A DNA stretch of 7,379 nt from an uncultured Clostridia bacterium (lineage in GTDB: Bacteria > Bacillota > Clostridia > Christensenellales > UBA1242), in assembly GCA_946612575.1 (NCBI GenBank), contig CAMOEU010000031.1, forward strand, positions 1 to 7,379, read 5' to 3'. A program made the translations under genes and the position numbers. The notes beneath the pieces were generated by a model. The model was not told the DNA's origin, did not search any database, and saw nothing but the letters and a program-made list of their open reading frames with translations. This document shows positions 1 through 5,021 of the stretch, piece after piece (position 1 is the stretch's first letter; every line of letters starts with the position of its first letter).

Positions 1-1122
1 GAAATCAATGCAAAGGAAGTTTCTGTTTTGGGTTCATGTGCACTTGATTATCCACTTCAAAAGAAAAGACACACAGTCGAATTTTTGAGAACAATCCCAA
101 CAATCAGAGCAAGGGGAAATTTGTTTAATGCAGTGTTTAGAATCAGATCTGTTGCTGCATTTGCAATTCACAAATTTTTCAATGAGAGAAACTTTGTTTA
201 TATCCACACACCAATCATCACAGCAAACGATGCAGAGGGTGCTGGTGAAATGTTTCAGGTGACAACACTCAATCTTGACAATCTTCCACACAAAGATGGA
301 AAAGTGGATTATAGTCAAGACTTTTTTGGCAAAAAAGTTTCGCTTACAGTTTCCGGACAAATCCATGAAGAAACACTTACTCATGCATTTGGAAAAACTT
401 ACACTTTTGGACCAACATTTAGAGCAGAAAACTCAAACACATCAAGACATGCTGCTGAATTTTGGATGATGGAACCAGAAATTTGTTTCTGTGACTTAAA
501 CGAACTTATGGACAATGAAGAAGAACTTATCAAGTATGTTATCAAGTATGTTAAACAAGAATGCAAGGACGAACTTGAATTTTTAAATAAATTTGTTGAC
601 ACTGGCCTTCTTGAAAGACTTGACAATGTTGTTGCAAACGACTTTGTTAGACTTGACTATACTGATGCAATCAAGATTTTGGAAGAATCAAAGAAAAAAT
701 TTGTTTTCCCTGTGAAGTGGGGTATTGATTTGCAATCCGAACACGAAAGATATCTCACAGAAGAAGTTTACAAAAAACCAGTCTTCTTGAAAAACTATCC
801 AAAGGATATCAAAGCTTTCTATATGAGACAAAATGATGACGGAAAGACTGTTGCTGCTGTTGACTTGCTTGTTCCTGGAATTGGCGAACTTATTGGCGGA
901 AGTCAAAGAGAAGAAAGATTTGACAAACTCACTCATCGTATGGACGAACTTGGACTCAAACAAGAAGACTATGCTTGGTATCTTGACACAAGAAGATATG
1001 GAACAAATGTTCACTCTGGATATGGTGTTGGATTTGAAAGACTTATTATGTATCTAACAGGTGTTGCAAACATCAGAGATGTTGAAATTTTCCCAAGAAC
1101 AACAGGTTCAATTATTGGCTAA
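1..1122 (+). CDS. asnS: Asparaginyl-tRNA synthetase, N-terminus cut by window edge
   Basis: Class II aminoacyl-tRNA synthetase that activates asparagine with ATP and charges tRNA-Asn in the cytoplasm. The reading frame is open from base 1, so the true start lies upstream. 373 residues are visible, against about 430-466 for the family. Missing is most of the N-terminal OB-fold anticodon-binding domain; the catalytic domain is complete. Visible landmarks are the DAEGAGEMF segment (about bases 229-252), class II motif 2 in FRAENSNTSRHAAEFW (about 418-465), the GGSQRE segment that contacts substrate (about 895-912) and motif 3 in GYGVGFERL (about 1018-1044), followed by the typical IFPRT ending. 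The match is closest to the longer E. coli-type AsnRS, including the insert between the EGAGEMF and TVSGQ segments. Asparaginyl rather than aspartyl specificity is inferred from these segments and the EFWMMEPE stretch. The gene ends with TAA just before a strong hairpin. High confidence. Confidence 0.97.
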   Translation, partial: EINAKEVSVLGSCALDYPLQKKRHTVEFLRTIPTIRARGNLFNAVFRIRSVAAFAIHKFFNERNFVYIHTPIITANDAEGAGEMFQVTTLNLDNLPHKDGKVDYSQDFFGKKVSLTVSGQIHEETLTHAFGKTYTFGPTFRAENSNTSRHAAEFWMMEPEICFCDLNELMDNEEELIKYVIKYVKQECKDELEFLNKFVDTGLLERLDNVVANDFVRLDYTDAIKILEESKKKFVFPVKWGIDLQSEHERYLTEEVYKKPVFLKNYPKDIKAFYMRQNDDGKTVAAVDLLVPGIGELIGGSQREERFDKLTHRMDELGLKQEDYAWYLDTRRYGTNVHSGYGVGFERLIMYLTGVANIRDVEIFPRTTGSIIG

Positions 1123-1162
1123 AATTTGCATCCGAAATCAATTTTTTGCATAAAAAGACAAT

Positions 1163-1192
1163 AAAAAAGAAGGTATTTTGCCTTCTTTTTTT
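1163..1192. terminator. Bidirectional intrinsic terminator between convergent genes
   Basis: An 11-bp stem (AAAAAAGAAGG at 1163-1173 paired with CCTTCTTTTTT at 1181-1191) encloses a 7-base loop. On the plus strand the 3' arm itself is the T-run and ends asnS. Because the 5' arm is an A-run, the minus strand shows the same structure, starting 1 base after the stop of the minus-strand gene at 1194. Only part of the stem is GC, but the A-stem-T symmetry and the placement between two converging stop codons make this a convincing shared terminator. Confidence 0.85.
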
Positions 1193-1193
1193 G

Positions 1194-1718
1194 TTATTTC
1201 AACAACCAATCTGGAAGTGAAACTTTATTGTTTTTATATTCCTTCACTGCATTTTCAAGAGATTTGTATTGATTTAAAAATTCACTGTCAAATTCTTCTT
1301 TGATATTGTCAATATTGCTTTTGATATTAGTCTTTTCAAAGATTGAGTTTTCTTTGTCGTCAGTATATTCTTTTTCCAAAACTTCAATTTGTCCATCTTT
1401 GTTTAAAACAAAGTAAAAGTCTTCATTTGACTTTGCCAAAACAAGCTCAGATGGATATTTTTCGTGATATGCTTTTGGATGTCTATACTTTTGACCTTGA
1501 ATTGGATTTTTGAAAATGTCTTCAAGATTTTGCTCGTTGCAATTTGAAAATTGTGACAATTTGCTGTCTTTCACGACTGACCATTTTACATTTCTTCCCA
1601 AAACACTTCTTTCAAAAACACTTTTATTGAAGTCTTCATCAGTGATTACCGCAAATATTTTGCCCGCAGTTTTGCCTTTTTGAGAAAGAAAATAATTTAT
1701 ATTATATTTGTTTTCCAT
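1194..1718 (-). CDS. Hypothetical protein, 174 residues, unrecognised
   Basis: I do not recognise this family. The start at 1718 is chosen because an AAGGAG Shine-Dalgarno sequence lies about 7 bases upstream (1726-1731); a longer frame back to 1760 would run through the promoter -10 box. The product is soluble-looking, charged and rich in Lys, Asp, Glu and Asn, with no signal peptide or membrane segment. Residues 1-50 look alpha/beta (IFAVITDEDF near 21-30), and 60-90 carry a basic and aromatic patch (QKYRHPKAYHEKYP, about 76-89). Residues 100-116 form probable beta strands (FYFVLNKDGQIEVLEK), and 130-163 an acidic amphipathic helix, followed by a short LPDWLL tail. There is one Cys (residue 60) and no visible catalytic triad or zinc cluster. 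It is monocistronic, with its own near-consensus promoter and terminator, so it is probably expressed in growing cells. Coding status is well supported; function unknown. Confidence 0.85.
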   Translation of the reverse strand: MENKYNINYFLSQKGKTAGKIFAVITDEDFNKSVFERSVLGRNVKWSVVKDSKLSQFSNCNEQNLEDIFKNPIQGQKYRHPKAYHEKYPSELVLAKSNEDFYFVLNKDGQIEVLEKEYTDDKENSIFEKTNIKSNIDNIKEEFDSEFLNQYKSLENAVKEYKNNKVSLPDWLLK

Positions 1719-1739
1719 ACCTAAACTCCTTATAAAAAT

Positions 1740-1768
1740 ATTATAAAGCATAACAAACATAAAGTCAA
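1740..1768 (-). promoter_or_regulatory. Near-consensus sigma-A-type promoter for the 174-residue gene
   Basis: On the minus strand, TTGACT (1768-1763) is followed by a 17-base spacer and a perfect TATAAT (1745-1740). Transcription should start near 1733, leaving a leader of only about 15 bases that carries the AAGGAG ribosome binding site. This is the best promoter match in the window. Confidence 0.85.
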
Positions 1769-1803
1769 CACTTCTTTTTCACAAAAATTTTCGTTTGACA
1801 TAT

Positions 1804-1812
1804 TGTGATAAT
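1804..1812 (+). promoter_or_regulatory. Possible extended -10 promoter for the BclA-like gene
   Basis: TGTGATAAT has the TGn extension and 5 of 6 matches to TATAAT. No acceptable -35 lies 16-18 bases upstream; the TTGACA at 1795-1800 is much too close. A start near 1819 would give a leader of about 43 bases. If the downstream gene is sporulation-specific, another sigma factor may be used and this call would be wrong. Confidence 0.3.
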
Positions 1813-1847
1813 GGCGGATGCATTTGTAATTAGACAAAAAATCTGCC
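1813..1847 (+). promoter_or_regulatory. Interrupted inverted repeat upstream of the BclA-like gene
   Basis: GGCGGAT (1813-1819) can pair with ATCTGCC (1841-1847), including one G-U pair. Inside it, TTTGT (1823-1827) pairs with ACAAA (1834-1838) around a 6-base loop. The outer arm ends 4 bases before the AGGAG ribosome binding site at 1852. It could be a leader hairpin limiting translation or a DNA operator beside the promoter. Both readings are inference, since the transcription start is unknown. Confidence 0.35.
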
Positions 1848-1861
1848 AAACAGGAGAAAAT

Positions 1862-2341
1862 ATGAATTGTTTTTTTAATCATCCAAGACCTATTTTCTGT
1901 CCGGCACTTAGAGTGAATTGTGAAAATCAAATCGTGAACCCTGTTGTTTTGAGTGATTATGGTTATTTCTACAACACAGCACCAGGCGAAATTGAAACTG
2001 AAGCAACAATTCCGCTTGCACTTGTCTTGTCTAGGGGCACAAGCATTTCAGCAAGCACCACAACAGCCGGAGCAATAAATCTCTTGCCAGGCACTTACGA
2101 AATTACCTATACAGTTGGTGGAGAGATCACTGAAGGTGGGACTCTAAGTGTTGAACTTGAGTTAAACGGAATAGATGTCGTAGGTTCTGTGCTTACAGAA
2201 ACGGGCACAGCAGGAAATGAAGTCAATTTGTCAAACACACTGCTTTTAAATGTGACAGCGGTCAGCACACTCGAGCTTGTAAACAATACTGCTGAAACTG
2301 CAACTTTCACATTTGCAGGAGTTTCGATAACAAGACTTTAA
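1862..2341 (+). CDS. Small BclA C-terminal-like (C1q/TNF-fold) surface or spore-type protein
   Basis: The 159-residue product starts at ATG 1862, supported by AGGAG at 1852-1856; a GTG frame from 1805 has no ribosome binding site and overlaps the promoter region. Residues 1-32 form a short head with three cysteines (3, 13, 20) and an Asn/Pro-rich stretch. From about residue 33 to the end the sequence matches the beta-rich C-terminal domain seen after collagen repeats in Bacillota BclA-like proteins: IPLALVLSRGTSIS, an LPGTYEITYTV strand, a GNEVNLSNTLLLNV strand, and a final LELVNN...FTFAGVSITRL. In BclA this domain trimerises and forms the outer tip of exosporium hairs. Here there are no Gly-X-Y repeats, no signal peptide and no anchor, so the domain stands nearly alone. 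Surface or spore-coat location is inferred from the family only. GC content is about 47% over 1981-2280, well above most flanking genes. Confidence 0.8.
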   Translation: MNCFFNHPRPIFCPALRVNCENQIVNPVVLSDYGYFYNTAPGEIETEATIPLALVLSRGTSISASTTTAGAINLLPGTYEITYTVGGEITEGGTLSVELELNGIDVVGSVLTETGTAGNEVNLSNTLLLNVTAVSTLELVNNTAETATFTFAGVSITRL

Positions 2342-2346
2342 AAAAA

Positions 2347-2364
2347 ATGTGCCTTTTGGCACAT
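2347..2364 (+). terminator. Probable terminator after the BclA-like gene
   Basis: ATGTGCC (2347-2353) pairs perfectly with GGCACAT (2358-2364) around a TTTT loop, starting 6 bases after the stop codon. The following sequence is T-rich but interrupted (ctacatattttctt), so termination may be moderate. The A-run before the stem would give a better T-run on the opposite strand, but no gene arrives from that side. Confidence 0.65.
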
Positions 2365-2387
2365 CTACATATTTTCTTCAAAAACAT

Positions 2388-2416
2388 TTGATTTTTTGCA
2401 ATTCATCGTTTAAAAT
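2388..2416 (+). promoter_or_regulatory. Promoter for the yqzL-recO unit
   Basis: TTGATT (2388-2393), a 17-base spacer and TAAAAT (2411-2416). The expected start near 2423 gives a leader of about 42 bases containing the strong GGAGGTG ribosome binding site at 2454-2460, with 4 bases between it and the first ATG. Confidence 0.7.
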
Positions 2417-2464
2417 GAGAATAGAAGAGACAAATCTTCGCAGACTAAACTTTGGAGGTGGCTT

Positions 2465-2596
2465 ATGAAAAAAGAATATTATAATCTTCCACAGTGGAAA
2501 GAGTTTAAACAAACTGGGAATCCAAAGACTTATTGCGAATTTTGTCACAAAAGAGAAAAACTTATTAAAGACGAAGAACTCGGAAAGGGTATGTAA
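2465..2596 (+). CDS. yqzL: YqzL-family small protein with a CxxC-His cluster
   Basis: A 43-residue protein with a strong GGAGGTG ribosome binding site at 2454-2460. Its core, WKEFKQTGNPKTY (residues 11-23), matches what I remember of the YqzL family, which lies just upstream of recO in Bacillus subtilis and relatives and has the pattern WKxFxxTGNxxxY. The family's function is not established. The gene order here agrees: the TAA stop (2594-2596) shares its last base with the recO ATG, so the two are almost certainly cotranscribed and translationally coupled. The odd feature is CEFCH at residues 24-28, where I recall the B. subtilis protein having non-Cys residues. Two Cys and one His so close together suggest metal binding, perhaps as half of a zinc site in a dimer, or a redox pair. 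The tail is short and charged (KLIKDEELGKGM). The family call rests on motif and synteny, not on a search. Confidence 0.75.
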   Translation: MKKEYYNLPQWKEFKQTGNPKTYCEFCHKREKLIKDEELGKGM

Positions 2597-3321
2597 TGCA
2601 AAAAATTAAGGCAATTGTTGTTAAATCAAATGACAGAAAGGAGAAGGATAAGAATATTCTTCTTTTTTCTATCGAGCAAGGAAAGTTTTGGGCGACTTTA
2701 AAAGGTGTTAAAGGAGCAAATGCCAAGATGAAACTTGCACAAAATCCATTTACTTTTGCAGATTTTGTTTTGGAAGATGGAAAGGCTGGCAAGATTGTCA
2801 CAAGTTTTGATTGTATTGAGTCTTTTTATGAAATTTCGCAGGATGTTGATAAATATTTTTGCGGAACGGCGATTCTTGAGATAATAAATGCAACAGAGTT
2901 TTCAAGTGAAAACGAAACTGCACAAATTTTTGTGGAAACAATAAAGGCACTTAAAACACTTTGTTTTTCAAATGCAAACCCAATTTATGTTTTGGATAAG
3001 TTTTTGCTTTCGTATTTTGAAAAATTTGGTTATCCAATTTATGTTCATAAATGCTCGACCTGCAAAACGGTTGCTTTTGACAAAATCTTTTTTGACTATC
3101 AATCGGGCGAACTTGTTTGTCAAAAATGCAAGACTTTTTCTTGTGAAGAGCTTGCCAACACAACATATATGGCATTAAAAATTCTTTCAAACTGCGATTT
3201 TGATACATTGAAAACTGTCAAACTTGCAGGAGAAAGTGAGATTGGGCTTTTGAGAGTTTTGGTGCGAAATTTCGAAGCAAGATTTGACAAAAAGCTTAAA
3301 CTTATAGGAATTTTGTCATAA
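2596..3321 (+). CDS. recO: DNA repair and recombination protein RecO
   Basis: RecO acts in the RecFOR pathway. It binds single-stranded DNA, anneals complementary strands and, with RecR, loads RecA onto SSB-coated gaps. The 241-residue length is normal. The N-terminal OB fold spans about residues 1-80 (IKAIVVKSNDRKEKDKNILL, then FWATLKGVKG), followed by a mostly helical domain containing a four-Cys zinc module: CSTC at 153-156 and CQKC at 175-178, separated by 18 residues, as in Gram-positive RecO proteins. The C-terminus ends in the typical basic helix (RNFEARFDKKLKL). Translation is probably coupled to yqzL through the one-base stop/start overlap; GGAAAGGG at 2581-2589 may serve as a weak ribosome binding site. 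The last 6 bases overlap the end of the convergent minus-strand gene. High confidence in identity. Confidence 0.93.
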   Translation: MQKIKAIVVKSNDRKEKDKNILLFSIEQGKFWATLKGVKGANAKMKLAQNPFTFADFVLEDGKAGKIVTSFDCIESFYEISQDVDKYFCGTAILEIINATEFSSENETAQIFVETIKALKTLCFSNANPIYVLDKFLLSYFEKFGYPIYVHKCSTCKTVAFDKIFFDYQSGELVCQKCKTFSCEELANTTYMALKILSNCDFDTLKTVKLAGESEIGLLRVLVRNFEARFDKKLKLIGILS

Positions 3322-4158
3322 CTGGTCAATATTTATATCACAAATTTTGTCATCTTCAATTTCGAAGGTGACGAATTTTTTATTTTGATAACTATAAACA
3401 ATATATTCGTTTTCATTTAGTGGCAAGACTGATTGAAAGTTTCCAAAAAATTCTTGAAGTTTTTCTGGTGACAATTTCTCTCTCATTTGACTTGAAAAGA
3501 AGTTTAAACATAGGTCAAAATTTTTGTCTTTTAGGGATAACAAAAACTGATATTGTGGCAAAATTTTGCATTCGGAATCAATTTTTTTATTATTTTCTTG
3601 CATTATTTTCAGTTCTTTTTCAAATTTTATCTTCATTTTTTGCGAGTTTTTTAATATATAAAGAGTGTCTTTTTCAAATGAGATTTGTTCGCCATAGAAA
3701 TGAAAAAGTTTTTCTTTAAAGATATCAAAAGCATAAAAATCAGATTTAAATTGAACACACACAAAACTGCCACATTTAAAAAGTTTATATTGAGTGTTTT
3801 GCAGATTGTGAAGCTTTTTTATTATTTTATTTTCACTTTCAAAACTTATATAAGATTTTCCAACCAAAACTTGACACACTTTTCCATCAATTGAAATTTT
3901 TTCTTTTTGATTTATGAAAACAAAATTTTGTTTCTCAAGAATGATGAAGTTTTCTTTACCTATTTTGACAAAAGAGAAAAGAGGACTGTCTTGTTTGAAG
4001 AGTAAATTTACACAAAACGGTGTTTGATAAGAGTTTTCTGGATAGACAAACAAGTGCTTCTCATCTTCAATTTCAAGAGTGTCATTTTCTTCAAGATAAG
4101 TGCTTTGGCAGTCTGTTTTGATTATGCAAGGATATGTTGTTTTAAGATAATATTTCAT
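3316..4158 (-). CDS. Hypothetical protein, 280 residues, possible NTF2-like C-terminal domain
   Basis: I do not recognise the whole protein. The ATG at 4158 is the only reasonable start: an in-frame stop lies 21 bases upstream, and the next Met is at residue 175. No Shine-Dalgarno sequence precedes it. Residues 1-190 look like a string of short beta strands rich in Phe, Tyr and Lys (EENDTLEIEDEKHLFVYP, 23-40; GKENFIILEKQNFVFIN, 67-83; GSFVCVQFKSDFYAFDIF, 130-147), suggesting a beta-sandwich or propeller-like region. Residues 204-280 (YQFLLSLKDKNFDLCLNFFS, then REKLSPEKLQEFFGNF, then strands) resemble small cone-shaped NTF2-like domains in pattern only. There are six Cys without a CxxC pair. 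No signal peptide or membrane helix is seen. It ends with TGA inside the recO stop region and is divergent from the Myb-like gene. Composition matches its neighbours. It is coding with good confidence; function unknown. Confidence 0.8.
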   Translation of the reverse strand: MKYYLKTTYPCIIKTDCQSTYLEENDTLEIEDEKHLFVYPENSYQTPFCVNLLFKQDSPLFSFVKIGKENFIILEKQNFVFINQKEKISIDGKVCQVLVGKSYISFESENKIIKKLHNLQNTQYKLFKCGSFVCVQFKSDFYAFDIFKEKLFHFYGEQISFEKDTLYILKNSQKMKIKFEKELKIMQENNKKIDSECKILPQYQFLLSLKDKNFDLCLNFFSSQMREKLSPEKLQEFFGNFQSVLPLNENEYIVYSYQNKKFVTFEIEDDKICDINIDQL

Positions 4159-4163
4159 ATGGC

Positions 4164-4221
4164 AATATATGTTTTTTCAAAAATTTTTATACATATTGTT
4201 TAAAATTGTTTTTTGTGTCAA
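4164..4221 (-). promoter_or_regulatory. Possible promoter region of the 280-residue gene
   Basis: Two weak readings exist on the minus strand. TTGACA (4221-4216) with a 17-base spacer reaches only CAATAT (4198-4193), which would give a leader of about 28 bases without a ribosome binding site. Alternatively TATATT (4169-4164) lies 5 bases before the ATG at 4158, which would make the message nearly leaderless, but it lacks a good -35. Neither is secure. Confidence 0.3.
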
Positions 4222-4231
4222 ACATTTTTTC

Positions 4232-4239
4232 AAGGAGAG
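4232..4239 (+). promoter_or_regulatory. Ribosome binding site that fixes the Myb-like gene start
   Basis: AAGGAGAG ends 4 bases before the ATG at 4244. It decides against the longer frame open from 4169, whose first 25 codons are Phe/Lys-rich and lie in the divergent intergenic region. I could not find a convincing -35/-10 pair for this gene; TTTAAAAT at 4199-4206 is the best -10-like stretch. Confidence 0.75.
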
Positions 4240-4243
4240 AAAA

Positions 4244-4981
4244 ATGAAAATTTGGGGTGATGAGGAAGTGAAATTTTTGTTTTCGGAAGTTGAAAAATGC
4301 AAGGATGAAAAATTGCCTTTAAGAGAAGCATTCTCTGTTCATGCGGAGAAATTTGGAAGAAAACAAAACAGTGTTCGAAATTATTATTATGCCGATGTGG
4401 AAAATTTGAAAAAGGATAAAGCTCGTTTAACTAGGCTGGGAATTTCGCTTGATAAACACGGCAAAAGCCATTTCAAAAAGTTTGAGAAAGATGAAGAGGA
4501 AAAACTTCTGAAACAAATTAAAAAATTCAAACAAAGCGGATTCTCTGTTAGACAGGCTTGTGAAAAGTTGAGCGGTGGTGATCTTGCAGAAATGACTAGA
4601 CTTCAAAACAAGTATCAAAATTTGACAAAAAGAAAAATGCCAGACAATGTTATTGCTTTCAAAAAAGAAAGATTGCTTACAGAAAGTGACATAAACAGCC
4701 TTTTTATGGGCTTAGTGAAACTTATCAGAAAGACGGCTGTTGACGAACTTATGGAAAAGACAAGAATCGAAAAAGAGTCTTCAGCCTATTTGCTTAAAAG
4801 AGCTTTTATGGATCTAAACAAAAAGGATAAACAAATTACTGCCTTGAGAGCTGAATTTGAGAATTTAAAGAATGAAAATAGAGCACTTTTGGAAAAAATT
4901 GAAGAAAGCAAGTTCTTGAAAAATGAAAAATTGAAGAAAAAACTTGCTGTTAAGCCTATTCAAAAGCTTAAAGAATGCTAA
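4244..4981 (+). CDS. Two-repeat Myb/SANT-like DNA-binding protein with C-terminal coiled coil
   Basis: A 245-residue, strongly basic and probably nucleoid or cytoplasmic protein. Residues 3-50 form a Myb-like helical repeat: W4 and EE at 7-8 start helix 1, LPLREAF at 24-30 helix 2, and GRKQNSVRNYYY at 38-49 the putative recognition helix. Residues 79-130 look like a second, diverged copy (KFEKDEEEKLLKQ, GFSVRQACEKL, then RLQNKYQNLTKR). Residues about 146-235 are helical, ending in a heptad-rich coiled coil (LRAEFENLKNENRALLEKIE, 201-220) that suggests dimerisation. A Myb-like head plus coiled-coil tail of about this length is reminiscent of RsfA, the prespore-specific regulator of Bacillus, but RsfA has one repeat and identity cannot be judged by eye. 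The target genes are unknown; the divergent 280-residue gene and downstream addB are the nearest candidates. The start is fixed by AAGGAGAG at 4232. Confidence 0.8.
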   Translation: MKIWGDEEVKFLFSEVEKCKDEKLPLREAFSVHAEKFGRKQNSVRNYYYADVENLKKDKARLTRLGISLDKHGKSHFKKFEKDEEEKLLKQIKKFKQSGFSVRQACEKLSGGDLAEMTRLQNKYQNLTKRKMPDNVIAFKKERLLTESDINSLFMGLVKLIRKTAVDELMEKTRIEKESSAYLLKRAFMDLNKKDKQITALRAEFENLKNENRALLEKIEESKFLKNEKLKKKLAVKPIQKLKEC

Positions 4982-4984
4982 AAA

Positions 4985-5005
4985 TGTTGGAAAGCAACAG
5001 TTTTT
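4985..5005 (+). terminator. Weak hairpin with T-run after the Myb-like gene
   Basis: TGTTG (4985-4989) pairs with CAACA (4995-4999) around a GAAAG loop and is followed by GTTTTT. The 5-bp stem is short for a terminator, and the same bases contain the proposed -35 of addB, so it may only attenuate read-through. Confidence 0.35.
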
Positions 5006-5015
5006 GTGATAAAAT
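4987..5015 (+). promoter_or_regulatory. Extended -10 promoter positioned for leaderless addB transcription
   Basis: TTGGAA (4987-4992), a 17-base spacer and TAAAAT (5010-5015), with TGA directly before the -10 giving the TGn extension. With the usual 6 bases between the -10 box and the start site, transcription would begin at 5022, the A of the addB ATG. No Shine-Dalgarno sequence lies between this promoter and the ATG, which fits a leaderless message. Confidence 0.55.
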
Positions 5016-5021
5016 TGTTGT

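Noticed and set aside
34..384. 116-residue minus-strand frame opposite asnS
   Set aside because: It is the antisense shadow of conserved AsnRS codons; the Cys-rich translation has no domain pattern.
529..552. Perfect tandem duplication of the 12-base unit ATCAAGTATGTT inside asnS
   Set aside because: It encodes IKYVIKYV within a helix, and the same region of E. coli AsnRS as I recall it has equal length (LKYVFKAV-type), so it is not an insertion but sequence convergence in a repetitive helix.
1795..1800. Perfect TTGACA as a -35 box for the BclA-like gene
   Set aside because: At a 17-18-base spacing the sequence is ATGCAT or TGCATT, not a -10 box, and the GATAAT at 1807 is only 6 bases away.
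1805..1861. Longer GTG-initiated form of the BclA-like protein
   Set aside because: It has no ribosome binding site and runs through the promoter-like and hairpin sequence, whereas ATG 1862 has AGGAG at the right distance.
1128..3586. Near-identical stretch after asnS (GCATCCGAAATCAATTTTTT, 1128-1147) and inside the 280-residue gene (GCATTCGGAATCAATTTTTT, 3568-3587)
   Set aside because: 18 of 20 bases match, but in AT-rich DNA of this length one such pair is roughly expected by chance. The second copy is ordinary coding sequence and there is no third copy.
4156..4171. CATAT/ATATG inverted repeat around the start of the 280-residue gene as an operator
   Set aside because: The arms are only 5 bases, made almost wholly of A and T, and such repeats are common in this AT-rich sequence.
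4169..4243. Longer form of the Myb-like protein starting at 4169
   Set aside because: The extra 25 residues are Phe/Lys-rich translation of the divergent intergenic region, and AAGGAGAG at 4232-4239 clearly marks ATG 4244.
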